A DNA stretch of 64,000 nt from Glandiceps talaboti (taxonomy: Eukaryota > Hemichordata > Enteropneusta > Spengelidae). Where the stretch lies: NCBI RefSeq assembly GCF_964340395.1, contig NC_135549.1, positions 18,366,342 through 18,430,341 on the forward strand. Reading direction: 5' to 3'. The notes beneath the pieces are model-generated. The model saw only the letters and a list, made by a program, of their open reading frames with translations. It did no database searches and was not told the DNA's origin. The translations under genes and the position numbers were made by a program. Of the stretch, positions 57,401 through 62,640 are shown piece by piece; within the stretch, counting starts at the first letter, position 1; every line of letters starts with the position of its first letter.

Positions 57401-60400
57401 ATAAACTGTTCTTGGCAACTTTTGTATCATTGGCCTGCAAGAGTTATTGTGTACACTCCTTTGAATCATTCGTTGTTTAGGCAGTGTACAGGGGTAGTAA
57501 AAAGGGCCAAGCTTTTCAGACTATTGTATCCTGTGTCTTAGATATCCAAAAATGTCCACTATAGTAGTTTCATTTCTTGTATTGTCCTTTTATTAACCAG
57601 CTGTTGATCAGTCTAACAAGTTCTCATATACTCCACTGAGTTTGATGTCTGAATAGTACTCCTCAGCACACCTTGATTTTACTCCCCAATGTATCCATGG
57701 CAACAGATTCCTGAACCCTGATGGAATCATCTGTCTATCCCCGCATACAAAGTGAAATCCCCGTACTAACAAATCACTACCCAAATGATAAAAGACTGTT
57801 CCTTGTAAACCCAAAGATTGACTTTTTTTTTTCGTATTGCTGTTGTAGTAACCAATGATGAATGTGTTTTTCTTTTTGCTCCGTATATATATATGCATGC
57901 CACAAAATGTTTTGTGAATGCTCTGTACCTGCAATGAACCCACAATCCAAATAACTTGTTTGCAAACTACCCACATTCTCCAAATACCTATTTTCTTGTC
58001 GGACCACTCCTTGTACCACGATCTGCATGTTCAGTATGCCGTAAGTATCCAGAATGTGGACATGACAAAATTGCCATGGCGTCTATACCGTGACATTTTG
58101 CTAAAAAATACACTAAATTGTCCTACATCACCATCAGTCCATCCTAATAGCCAGCACTGCCACTACCATGGTGCCTGCTAACTGCATGAAAATAATGTTA
58201 ATTTTTTTTTGCACTTTCTACAAAACATGGTTAACTCAAATGACAGTAAAGTTGTCTTACATTGGGTAACCTCTCTGTGTGTGCTGTTAGAGGGCGCTGT
58301 TAGAATTCTTCATTTCATATTCATAAACCTTATCCGCTGTAACAAGTGCTCTTGTTACAAATCTAATTTATCTTTCTAAACTTCAATGTAAATCTTTATT
58401 CTCCTCTGGTGTCGGGTTTAACACTGTGTTGGGTTCTTTCTGTCTGGTTTCTGTAACTGTAAGTGCATGTGTGTGTAATTAGGTAATTTGTCTTTTTTCC
58501 CCCATTATTAAAAAATAAATTTAGATACATAGTTTATCATAAATGTTGTAAATTGATTGTAATTTTTACTATTAGAGGTTGTGTACATGATGTAGTTACT
58601 ACAAAGTTGTCTTTGAGATTTCAAAATTTTCAAAATCTTGTGAAGTGTACTCGAGCAATTTGAAGTGAAGTGTCATTCTCTTCTCTGCAATGTGGGAGGA
58701 CTCCTTTATTTTCACTGATTATCTGATCCATGTCATCATGTGGAAATGACACTTTGCTGGAGTTTTTTTTAGTGGGTGCAAAAAGAGTATAAAGTTGTAT
58801 CCTTTTGTTGATATTACACAAACAAGGCTGAGATAAACATACAACTGTTGTAACAGTTAGAAGGTGATATTTCTAGAAGGGGTGCATGGCGGACGTTTTT
58901 CTAATCTGACATTGTTGAATTGCAGGAGGATCCAACAAAGGAGGTAGAAATAGCAAGATGTGAAAAGGGACAGTACTTCGGCGGTATGTCAACTTGTTTT
59001 TTTTTTCTTCATAAGGTTTTATCAAAAAAAAAAAAAGTCTCATGGTAGAGTAATCACTCTTAATGATATAGTACTACTACTTGGTCACTCTAGTACATTA
59101 TGTGGTTACTATAGAGTTTAGTTCCTCATTTTAAAGCTGCACTAGCTGCAACTGGGATTTTTCTTCTTTATCAAGCAACCAAAGATATATTCACTAAAAA
59201 GTGGTCAAATAACTATAAAAAGACACTATCTGTTATAATTAGTGGTCAATATTATCTGTAGGTGGTGTAGAGACAAGTTTAAATCTTGAACGAAAGCTTG
59301 GTTTTGAATGTGTCACTGTTAAAACTGCACTAGTTTGTAACTGTAGTATCATTTTTCAATCAATCTATTCAATAAAAAGTGTTAAAATACCAGTAATTAG
59401 ACATTGCACATGTTAATCAGTGGTCAAACTTATCCGTTAGTATTGTAAAACAGGTTTTAAATTGTGATCGCCATTGAGGGCGCTGATTTTTGGGTATGGA
59501 CCCAAAAATCAATTTGATCTGATTTATCATGTATACAAAATAGACATTCACCCATACTGTTCAGGGTGTACAATATTATGAGTAAGTTATTGTATGAAAC
59601 AAAATATTTTCAAAAAAAAAATTTCAGTTGCAGCTAGTGCAGCCTTAAGTCAGATCAGAATTGTAAGTTGTAGTTTTCAGACGAAAAATATAACATAGTG
59701 CTATTAACAACCAACCATGGACATGACAAGACTGTAATAGTGTTGAATTGTTTGGGTTTTGTTTTTTTGAGAATCATGTACATACCTCTGACTATAACCT
59801 TTTCCTTTGTATTTTAGAATTGGCACTGGTCACACACAAACCCCGTGCAGCTTCTGCTTACGCAGCTGCTAAAAATACAAATTGTGCATGTAAGTAGAAT
59901 GTACCGTCCCCTCATTGTCATGTACATGATTAATATTTATATGGTTAGTATCAGCTATGTCTGACGTCAAAAGTCTACTGATGTTACACAGTGTCTGTCA
60001 ATTTGCATATTGAGGTGACAATGTCTGTTGTACTTGTCATGATGTCCTGTGAAGTTGTCTATATAACCTTGACTGAATGTTGTGTTTATTAAGAGATACT
60101 TGAACTGTTTTGACTCGGTGCTCTCGTTATATCGCCATATTCATTCCACTTCTTATAGTTTCTTACAAATGAGATATTGTTGTTACCGTCTTGTTGTAAG
60201 GCTGTAAATCTGCAGATGATTTAATTAACGGTGATCATTGCTATGATTCAAATATACCAGGTCAAAATACTCATTTCCAGGTTGTCACATTTGCATTACT
60301 TCAGAATTTAGTGACTTGTGTACTTGTACGCTTTGAAATGACTGAAGACATTGTTTAGGTGTGACCTTATTATTTGCATCTTGTAGTGCTGTATAAACAA

Positions 60401-61429
60401 TGCAAGGTGTATGGCAAAATGGTTGGGACAGTTGTTGTGTTCACATCACATTACACTGTTGTAGTCATTGTATATTAATCCTTGGGCTTATTGGCCGGAT
60501 ATGGGTTTTGCAGACTCAAGGTTGTATGTACGGCGAAAAAGGCCAGTAAGGTTGTATGGCAAAAAGGCCAGTAAGGTTGTACGGCAAAAAGGCCAGTAAG
60601 CTGTACTAGCGAGATCCACAAAACCTATATCTGGACCGTAAAGGTTTTATCATATACCCCATGTAGTGGCATGCAAACGTCATTTGAATCACGTAATCAC
60701 ATAAATTGGCTCTGAAATATTATTTTATTTGCAAAAACATAAAAATAGTGAAGAAATTAACAAAGCCAAATCACTGAGCAAACAGACATCGATGAGTGTG
60801 CCTCTTGCCATATTTGTGTAGAGTGATACTGGTGTACCGGGGCATAATATGGAAAATTATTGCCACTGGTTCGATGCGCATGCTCTCCATTGAATTACAT
60901 TGGAATTGATACTGGGCATATGATAATAATCTTTACAAAGCAGATATGGGTTTGCAAACTGAGGTTGTATGGTGTTAGGGCCTGACCCTGGGAAGGGCTC
61001 AAGGGCTTGTAAGTCATACTACCAAGGTCCACAAAACCCACATCAGATCCGTAAGGGATTTAGCACATACCCTATGGAGCATTAAAAATGCATTAGAAAA
61101 ATCGTATTTTGGAAAAAATAGTGGCTCAAAAATTCATGCAACTGACCTTATTTGGGCAAAGTGTGCCTGGGCGCAATATGGCAAATTATTGCCCGAATGT
61201 GAGGGCGCTATCCCCCATTGAATTACAATGGAGGCAATACTGATGTAGCACTTGGTATATGTATGGTAACAATTTTTTCTTCTCAATTTTTCCAGTTCTC
61301 GATGTCGGTGCCTTTGAGAGGCTTCTTGGTCCATGTATGGATGTCATGAAGAGGAACATTAGCAACTATGAAGATCAGCTCGTCAAGTTATTTGGCAAAA
61401 GTGTAGACCTGAGTGACGCGAGGTCATAA
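14879..61429 (+). CDS. PRKAR2: cAMP-dependent protein kinase type II regulatory subunit, 13 coding exons
   Basis: The spliced CDS is join(14879..15107, 18381..18416, 20153..20205, 37234..37317, 41406..41447, 50990..51054, 52458..52599, 53482..53583, 54827..54901, 56849..56914, 58926..58983, 59818..59889, 61296..61429), 1158 nt, 385 aa. All introns are GT-AG and phases agree throughout. Domains: dimerization/docking residues 1-41 ([24 protein letters not shown]), acidic linker, inhibitor site RRKS-V at 85-89, first cAMP domain about 107-250 with cassette [15 protein letters not shown] (E193, R202), second about 252-365 with [15 protein letters not shown] (E318, R327), and a C-terminal tail. 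By family knowledge the protein dimerizes, binds A-kinase anchoring proteins, and holds the catalytic subunit inactive until cAMP binds. Ser at the inhibitor P-site marks type II. Length is slightly below the roughly 400 aa of vertebrate type II subunits. Whether it is RII-alpha or RII-beta is not meaningful outside vertebrates, so the symbol is generic. Confidence 0.96.
15108..18380 (+). other. PRKAR2: intron 1 (3.27 kb, phase 1)
   Basis: GTGAGT...CCAG. Its first ~800 bp keep the CpG-richer composition of the promoter region. It holds a truncated R3 element at 16570-16806 and a 14-bp palindrome GATTGACGTCAATC (17207-17220) containing a CRE. Confidence 0.9.
16570..16806 (+). mobile_element. 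truncated R3 inverted-repeat element (left part)
   Basis: Begins TTAA followed by ACCTGCACTAGCTGCAACTG, like the complete copy at 59131-59648, and shares ATTAGTGGTCAATATTATCT and AAGTGTTAAAATACCA. The right end is missing. Confidence 0.7.
18381..18416 (+). CDS. PRKAR2: PKA RII exon 2: 36-nt microexon carrying the inhibitor site
   Basis: Acceptor TTTCCAG before 18381 and donor CAG|GTAAGT after 18416. Spliced in phase 1 it reads [12 protein letters not shown], residues 77-88, followed by V89 completed by exon 3. NRRKSV aligns with the family inhibitor/autophosphorylation motif (NRRVSV in vertebrate RII). This is the segment that occupies the catalytic cleft of the C subunit; Ser at the P-site means it can be autophosphorylated, unlike the Ala/Gly pseudosubstrate of RI. 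Both flanking introns are phase 1, so the exon can be skipped in frame. A longer open frame spans the region (18156-18539), but its flanks resemble nothing and are intronic. Confidence 0.93.
18417..20152 (+). other. PRKAR2: intron 2 (1.74 kb, phase 1)
   Basis: GTAAGT...AAAAAG. No clear repeat. A good cryptic acceptor (GTCTATAG at 19962) is noted under rejected items. Confidence 0.9.
20153..20205 (+). CDS. PRKAR2: PKA RII exon 3: acidic linker after the inhibitor site
   Basis: Acceptor ...TTTGCAAAAAG|TA and donor AAAAG|GTAAGG. It completes V89 and reads [18 protein letters not shown], residues 89-106, ending in phase 0. It matches the VCAETYNPDEEEED segment that follows the inhibitor site in vertebrate RII. 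The acidic run is typical of the RII linker. The acceptor has a purine-rich -10 to -1 region and looks weak, with the pyrimidine tract (TTTTTCATTTCTTT) lying just before it. Confidence 0.93.
20360..20705 (+). mobile_element. GGCCTAAAA-type MITE, copy B (family R1, 'ACATCA' subtype)
   Basis: Left end GGCCTAAAAAAATAATTGTT with GGTTCCAGTTACCCGACCCC; right end TTGGAACCTCACAATTTTTT... AGGC, mirroring the left. The interior shares ACATCAGCTTAAAAAGACAA with copies C, F and H. Confidence 0.8.
21529..21626 (+). repeat. tandem duplication, 2 x 49 bp
   Basis: GATAGGAAATGAACTGCTTG...GGGAAGAGAGG is repeated with few mismatches, then runs into a G-rich tract (21627-21645). Confidence 0.85.
23143..23170 (+). 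repeat. poly(T) tract, 28 nt
   Basis: Uninterrupted T run within intron 3. Confidence 0.95.
24073..24132 (+). repeat. (TG)n microsatellite
   Basis: 30 TG units; the 122-codon frame across it (23787-24155) is an artefact. Confidence 0.97.
24151..24459. mobile_element. TATAGCCC-type inverted-repeat element, copy 1 (family R5)
   Basis: Left end TATAGCCCATTGCCCAC and right end GTTGGGACAGGGCTAT are inverted. The interior is rich in AATTGATT/AATCAGTT words (GAACTGATTT, TTTGAATCAGTTTTGAATT). It is bracketed on both sides by microsatellites. A related element is at 25979-26225. Confidence 0.7.
24469..24601 (+). repeat. compound (ATGT)n(GT)n microsatellite
   Basis: About 13 ATGT units (to about 24520), then about 40 GT units. 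Confidence 0.97.
25466..25478 (-). promoter_or_regulatory. DR1 nuclear-receptor motif
   Basis: TGACCTTTGACCC, that is GGGTCA-A-AGGTCA on the minus strand, the RXR/HNF4/COUP-TF class of direct repeat with spacer 1. Function inferred only. Confidence 0.4.
25979..26225. mobile_element. TATAGCCC-type inverted-repeat element, copy 2 (family R5)
   Basis: Left ATAGCTCTGTCCCTACAATG, right TCAGGTGTGGACAGGCCTAT. It shares the TTTTGAATTGGTTTGAAATC and CAATTCAAATCTTTG words with copy 1. It contains a G-rich block (26108-26132). Confidence 0.65.
26861..27262 (+). mobile_element. GGCCTAAAA-type MITE, copy C (family R1)
   Basis: Left GGCGTAAAAAAAAAATTGGT and GGTTCTGGTTACCCGAACCC; right GAACGACACAATTTTTTTTT... 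AAGGTC. Same interior subtype as B, F and H, with a longer middle. Confidence 0.8.
28569..28652 (+). repeat. short tandem array with CTAGTGACAGTTACCCACA unit
   Basis: Three units of about 36-42 bp; the third is cut after CTAGTGACAGT. Confidence 0.7.
32846..33200. mobile_element. rearranged GGCCTAAAA-type MITE, copy D (family R1)
   Basis: 32846-33099 is the right and middle part of the A/E subtype in reverse (ATTGTGGTTCTGATATGCCC... CATCAAATCTCAC). It switches at about 33100 to the left end in the forward direction (AATTGTTTGGTTAAGGTAAC... CCTAGTTTTTCACTATTGAC). The joint looks like an internal inversion or two joined copies. Confidence 0.7.
34472..34857 (+). mobile_element. GGCCTAAAA-type MITE, copy F (family R1)
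   Basis: Left TTAGGCCTAAAACACAAAAT; right CTGAAACCACACAATTTTTT... AAGGCT. The interior (ACTGACATCAACTTAAAA, GGCTGTACATCTGATGGGAA) is nearly the same as copy H. Confidence 0.8.
34871..35043. mobile_element. 173-bp MITE with 14-bp inverted ends and 6-bp target duplication (R4)
   Basis: Exact inverted ends GCAGTGTGCCCTCT and AGAGGGCACACTGC, flanked on both sides by TCCATA (34865-34870 and 35044-35049). A clean, probably recent insertion just 3' of R1 copy F. It contains CACGCCACTGACGCACACAA, found again in reverse near 11810. No coding capacity. Confidence 0.88.
35948..36049 (+). repeat. tandem array of TGTATGTACA...TTTCATCAAACA units
   Basis: Four units of 24-30 bp with variable middles, ending at TCAAAC. 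Confidence 0.8.
36145..36206 (+). mobile_element. right-end fragment of R1 MITE
   Basis: CAGCCTACCCACACCCTATT and TATTGGAAACACACAATTTT match the right ends of copies E and H. Confidence 0.55.
36519..36550 (+). repeat. (TCTGC)n pentanucleotide repeat
   Basis: Six units of TCTGC. Confidence 0.95.
36687..36699 (+). promoter_or_regulatory. DR1 nuclear-receptor motif
   Basis: AGGTCA-G-AGGTCA, an exact direct repeat with one spacer base, about 530 bp upstream of exon 4 inside intron 3. Confidence 0.4.
37234..37317 (+). CDS. PRKAR2: PKA RII exon 4: start of first cAMP-binding domain
   Basis: Acceptor TTTCCAG, donor CAG|GTAAGC; 84 nt, phase 0 on both sides, residues 107-134. It contains [14 protein letters not shown] and [10 protein letters not shown], matching the PKTDEQRCRLQ and DILLFKNLDQ segments of vertebrate RII, that is, the N-terminal helical part of the first cyclic-nucleotide domain, which also contacts the catalytic subunit. 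A transposon begins about 9 nt past its donor site. Confidence 0.95.
37326..37710 (+). mobile_element. GGCCTAAAA-type MITE, copy E, next to exon 4 donor (family R1)
   Basis: Left TAGGCTAAACTAAAAAAAAT and GGTTCCGGTATTAACCC; right ATCGGAACCACACAATTTAT... GGCCTAA. Same GTGAGATTTGATGATATTAT interior as copies A and D. It starts within 10 nt of the exon 4 boundary. Confidence 0.82.
38392..38404 (+). promoter_or_regulatory. DR1 nuclear-receptor motif
   Basis: AGGTCA-A-AGGTCA exactly, with an inverted half-site TGACCT 14 bp upstream (38378-38383). About 1.1 kb downstream of exon 4. Confidence 0.45.
40531..40792. mobile_element. 262-bp foldback element (R8)
   Basis: Left arm to about 40661, right arm from about 40670, with a short A+T loop. 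Mirrored blocks include ATTCTTGTCATGG/CCATGACAAGAAT, TTTGCAGCTG/CAGCTGCAAA, GGATGGAAGATTTACGGATA/TATCCGTAAATCGTCCATCC and ATATGAAAAT/ATTTTCATAT. Only copy seen here. Confidence 0.8.
41406..41447 (+). CDS. PRKAR2: PKA RII exon 5: 42-nt exon of first cAMP-binding domain
   Basis: Acceptor ...TCTCTATACAG after a long pyrimidine tract, donor AAG|GTAAGA. It reads [14 protein letters not shown], residues 135-148, matching EQLSQVLDAMFERI of vertebrate RII. Phase 0/0. Confidence 0.95.
42230..42262 (+). repeat. (TTTA)n microsatellite
   Basis: Eight TTTA-type units. Confidence 0.9.
42376..42812 (+). repeat. minisatellite-like array, ~90-bp period
   Basis: The words GGCAAATTATTACCCCAC, ATGTAACATACTG, TGTTACACAGGCCTGTGA and TGGGATCAAACTG recur in the same order. 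AAATTATT occurs at 42463, 42551, 42642 and 42747. The outer units are diverged. Confidence 0.85.
43461..43477 (+). repeat. poly(C) tract
   Basis: A run of about 17 C, G-quadruplex-capable on the minus strand. Confidence 0.9.
45288..45629. mobile_element. palindromic MITE, copy 2 (family R2)
   Basis: Starts TTAAAGTGGCCATATGGATG and ends CATCCATATGACCACTTTAA, so TTAA lies at both tips. The interior is mirrored (CATGACTTCCTACTTGAAAA against TTTTCAAGTAGGAAGCCATG). It matches the element at 5602-5962. Confidence 0.85.
45768..45796. repeat. perfect 12-bp hairpin
   Basis: CATCCTGTTTTG, loop CTCAC, CAAAACAGGATG. Confidence 0.8.
46014..46188 (+). repeat. 44-bp tandem repeat, 4 units
   Basis: Units start at 46014, 46057, 46101 and 46145: CCCAAGGCTGTGAGAGAGTC then TACCCTACGTGGTAGAGAAT. 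Each unit has an internal short inverted pair (AGTCTACC/GGTAGAG). A single inverted relative (GGTAGACTCTCTCACAGTCC) lies at about 45829-45848. Confidence 0.88.
49177..49575 (-). pseudogene. unidentified minus-strand open frame inside intron 5
   Basis: About 132 codons are open between stops. There is no ATG near its 5' end; the first codons after the stop read [17 protein letters not shown]. The sequence has protein-like composition for about 95 codons ([28 protein letters not shown]), then a less convincing tail. I do not recognise it. A frame this long is borderline by chance in A+T-rich DNA. It could be an eroded exon or retrocopy of another gene. Confidence 0.2.
50800..50976 (+). mobile_element. 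retroposon-like (SINE or L2-type) 3' end
   Basis: AAAAGCGCTTTGAGCACAG, then GGGAAAACGCTATATAAAAA, then an ATT-rich tail. This resembles the conserved 3' tail shared by L2-clade LINEs and the SINEs that use them (AAGCGCTTTGAG...AAAGCGCTATATAAA then ATT repeats). The body upstream of about 50800 cannot be delimited. It ends about 13 nt before exon 6. Confidence 0.6.
50990..51054 (+). CDS. PRKAR2: PKA RII exon 6: first strands of cAMP domain A
   Basis: Acceptor TTTTATTACAG, donor CA|GTGAGT, 65 nt, phase 0 in and phase 2 out. It reads [21 protein letters not shown] plus two bases of Q170, matching the [17 protein letters not shown] beta-barrel segment of domain A. The upstream intron end, including the only good CTAAC branch-point candidate (50951-50955), lies in or next to a retroposon-like tail. 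Confidence 0.95.
51055..52457 (+). other. PRKAR2: intron 6 (1.40 kb, phase 2)
   Basis: GTGAGT...CTAG. Its first third is a degenerate R3 element. Confidence 0.9.
51110..51497 (+). mobile_element. degenerate R3 inverted-repeat element
   Basis: GTAGCTGCTATACTAGCTAT on the left and CAGCTATTGCAGCTTTGTGG on the right mirror each other. The interior GAGAGCGCTGATTTTAGGGT and AAAAATCAATTTGATTGGAT match the complete copy at 59131-59648. Confidence 0.65.
52458..52599 (+). CDS. PRKAR2: PKA RII exon 7: phosphate-binding cassette of cAMP domain A
   Basis: Acceptor TGTCTAG, donor CTT|GTAAGT, 142 nt, phase 2 in and 0 out. It contains [15 protein letters not shown] (residues 191-205), with E193 for the ribose 2'-OH and R202 for the cyclic phosphate, so site A should be functional. 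The strand loop before it (residues 175-186) is a few residues shorter than in vertebrate RII. Confidence 0.97.
52600..53481 (+). other. PRKAR2: intron 7 (0.88 kb, phase 0)
   Basis: GTAAGT...ACAG. Contains the G-rich block at 53031-53057. Confidence 0.9.
53031..53057 (+). other. G-quadruplex-capable tract on the coding strand
   Basis: Five runs of three or more G separated by T or TGA (GGGGTGGGGGTGGGGGTGAG then GGTGGGG), followed at once by an imperfect DR1 (GGGTCA-A-AGGTCC). Confidence 0.7.
53482..53583 (+). CDS. PRKAR2: PKA RII exon 8: C-helix linking the two cAMP domains
   Basis: Acceptor CCAACAG, donor ACC|GTAAGT, 102 nt, phase 0/0, residues 218-251. [18 protein letters not shown] and the ESVPMLASL segment match the DRVTFRRIIVKNNAKKRK and ESVPLLKSLE region of vertebrate RII. 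By family knowledge this helical segment changes shape between cAMP-bound and kinase-bound states. Confidence 0.96.
53584..54826 (+). other. PRKAR2: intron 8 (1.24 kb, phase 0)
   Basis: GTAAGT...ACAG. Contains a (GT)n(TTTG)n microsatellite at 54437-54505. Confidence 0.9.
54437..54505 (+). repeat. (GT)n(TTTG)n compound microsatellite
   Basis: About 15 GT units, then TTTG units. Confidence 0.93.
54827..54901 (+). CDS. PRKAR2: PKA RII exon 9: start of cAMP domain B
   Basis: Acceptor AATTTACAG, donor CAG|GTAAAA (weaker than the other donors), 75 nt, phase 0/0, residues 252-276. It reads [16 protein letters not shown] then NAGDQIIRQ, matching SERMKIVDVIGEKIY and KDGERIITQ of domain B. Confidence 0.95.
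54902..56848 (+). other. PRKAR2: intron 9 (1.95 kb, phase 0)
   Basis: GTAAAA...ATAG. Contains R1 copy H. Confidence 0.9.
55606..55982 (+). mobile_element. GGCCTAAAA-type MITE, copy H (family R1)
   Basis: Left TTAGGCCTAAAAAAAAAAAT and GGTTCTGGTTACCCGACCCC; right ATCAGAACCACACAATTTTT. The interior (ACTGACATCAACTTAAAAAG, GGCTGTACATCTGATGAGAG) matches copy F. Confidence 0.82.
56849..56914 (+). CDS. PRKAR2: PKA RII exon 10: beta strands of cAMP domain B
   Basis: Acceptor TTTTATAG, donor CAG|GTGAGT, 66 nt, phase 0/0, residues 277-298. [19 protein letters not shown] matches GEKADSFYIIESGEVSILI. The following loop (KSQEDPTKE, completed by exon 11) is shorter than in vertebrate RII-alpha. Confidence 0.95.
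56915..58925 (+). other. PRKAR2: intron 10 (2.01 kb, phase 0)
   Basis: GTGAGT...GCAG. No repeat recognised; open frames on both strands near 57600-58180 have no supported identity. Confidence 0.9.
58926..58983 (+). CDS. PRKAR2: PKA RII exon 11: strand before cassette B
   Basis: Acceptor AATTGCAG, donor GGCG|GTATGT, 58 nt, phase 0 in and 1 out, residues 299-317 plus the first base of E318. [14 protein letters not shown] is nearly identical to the EVEIARCHKGQYFG of vertebrate RII. The intron splits the conserved Glu codon of cassette B. Confidence 0.96.
58984..59817 (+). other. PRKAR2: intron 11 (0.83 kb, phase 1)
   Basis: GTATGT...TTAG. More than half of it is the complete R3 element. Confidence 0.9.
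59131..59648. mobile_element. complete R3 MITE with TTAA at both tips
   Basis: Left tip TTAA then AGCTGCACTAGCTGCAACTG; right tip CAGTTGCAGCTAGTGCAGCC then TTAA (59645-59648). The ends are inverted over about 22 bp with one mismatch. TTAA at both tips suggests mobilisation by a piggyBac-like transposase (inference). Related pieces are at 16570 and 51110. Confidence 0.82.
59818..59889 (+). CDS. PRKAR2: PKA RII exon 12: phosphate-binding cassette of cAMP domain B
   Basis: Acceptor TGTATTTTAG, donor CAT|GTAAGT, 72 nt, phase 1/1. It completes E318 and encodes [16 protein letters not shown] with R327 as the phosphate-binding Arg, so site B looks intact. Because the exon is phase-symmetric, skipping would keep the frame but remove cassette B. 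Confidence 0.96.
59890..61295 (+). other. PRKAR2: intron 12 (1.41 kb, phase 1)
   Basis: GTAAGT...CCAG. The last ~800 bp are a nested duplicated repeat. Confidence 0.9.
60498..61250 (+). repeat. nested tandem duplication before exon 13
   Basis: Two copies (about 60498-60918 and 60945-61250) share GATATGGGTTT...CCACAAAACCYA, CATACCC, GGCGCAATATGGCAAATTAT or its variants, and CATTGAATTACAATGGA. The first copy has three ~25-bp units GGTTGTACGGCAAAAAGGCC around 60521-60600. GATATGGGTTTTG and CAAAACCTATATC form an inverted pair inside it. Confidence 0.75.
61296..61429 (+). CDS. PRKAR2: PKA RII exon 13: C-terminal helices and stop
   Basis: Acceptor TTTTTCCAG; completes F342 and encodes residues 343-385 with stop TAA at 61427-61429. 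[15 protein letters not shown] and [14 protein letters not shown] match vertebrate RII almost residue for residue. Y366 is at the place of the family's aromatic cap of site B. The last few residues (LSDARS) are divergent, as is usual for the tail. Confidence 0.96.
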
Positions 61430-61953
61430 AACAAGGAATAAACTGCCAACCTGAAATATATACTCCATTACCAGCTGCTGTGCTGCTGCTACCACTACTA
61501 CTACTACTCTCAATAGTACCATTATACCATGTAAATAAGAAACTCTCTCCAACTACGACAAAAAATAAATAAAAATAAACCACCGGTACTTTTTACCTAT
61601 AATAAAAAAAAAATCACTATTAGGCTTTAATAGTCAATTGAAGTCACATTTGCTGTTCATTCATTGTGTTTGTTCCCCTTTTTACTGTTTGACGGTACCC
61701 CCCAACCAAACTGTTGTTAGGAGCTACTGTATGTTGTATCGGTTAGTTTTAAAAAGTCCGTATAGACTGCCAGAGTTGTATTTGAGAGCAGTCGATGTTA
61801 GTATTGTGCAATCAGTGGTCTTTGTACTCGTAGCTACTCTCTCCGAAATTCATACAATCCGCATGATTCCTATTTTATTTTATTTTTTTTTACAGCAACA
61901 CAGCAGTTGAGGTTCTTTTAAAATCATGTTTAGTTGTCACCCAACAGTCTTGA

Positions 61954-61954
<1 letters not shown>

Positions 61955-61994
<40 letters not shown>

Positions 61995-61999
61995 CTGAC

Positions 62000-62030
<31 letters not shown>
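61955..62030 (+). repeat. (TTGA)n microsatellite in the 3' UTR
   Basis: About 19 TTGA units with two TGAC variants. Confidence 0.95.
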
Positions 62031-62031
<1 letters not shown>

Positions 62032-62611
62032 GAAGACTGTAAAAAAAAAAATGCTGACACTTAGACAGCGCAATACCTGCCAGACTAGGGAAAGCCCAGA
62101 TCCTTACAACATTCTTCCTGTTCGTTTCCATATAATATGTGGGTCTATTAACTGTGTAAAACCATATCTATACATGCAGGCATCTACAAAAAAAAACAAA
62201 AAAAACTTTACTATCACGAAAAACTTCCAATAAGGCAAAAAAATGTACTGTAGTTCTAAGATGACATTTTAATACTCCTTTTTACACTCAAACAGAAAAA
62301 AAACTTTGCAAAAGCGTCTGCTCTTTCCATGCCTATAGAAGTTGAGATTCAATCGTCTTGATAGTTTAGTAGGATATTATCAGAATGCCAAATTTAAAAA
62401 GGAAAGAAATGATTATCAAGTTTATATAGTTCCCAGTTGAGAATTTATTGAGTGCAATGTCATCCGAGCACACGGGCTTACTATCTGTAAATATTTGATT
62501 TTTTTCCCCACAGCGTTGTCAATCAGTTCATTTTTTTTTTTTTTTTGTTCAAAGTAAAGATTATCACAGAAAGTTTTCCTTTTTAAGCTTTGTGTATTTA
62601 TAAAGTACTGT

Positions 62612-62617
62612 AATAAA
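62612..62617 (+). terminator. candidate polyadenylation signal AATAAA
   Basis: AATAAA followed within 30 nt by a T-rich run, the usual layout of an animal poly(A) site. Earlier candidates at 61437 (8 nt after the stop codon) and near 61564 are possible for a short 3' UTR. Confidence 0.45.
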
Positions 62618-62640
62618 TATTTATAATTGTTGGTTTTTTT

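Larger units (their letters stand above)
61430..62640 (+). other. 3' UTR of PKA RII (end inferred)
   Basis: AATAAA occurs at 61437, as a cluster near 61564, and at 62612-62617; the last is followed by a T-rich stretch (62634-62646) as expected downstream of a cleavage site, so about 62635 is my favoured 3' end. A further AATAAA at 63831 could serve a longer form. TGTAAATA (Pumilio-type) occurs at 61530 and 62486. A (TTGA)n repeat sits at 61955-62030. Confidence 0.5.

Noticed and set aside
57608-57976. 122-codon minus-strand frame ending in VYENLLD, like VYENLLES of exon 8
   Set aside because: The similarity is seven residues with unrelated flanks; treated as coincidence.
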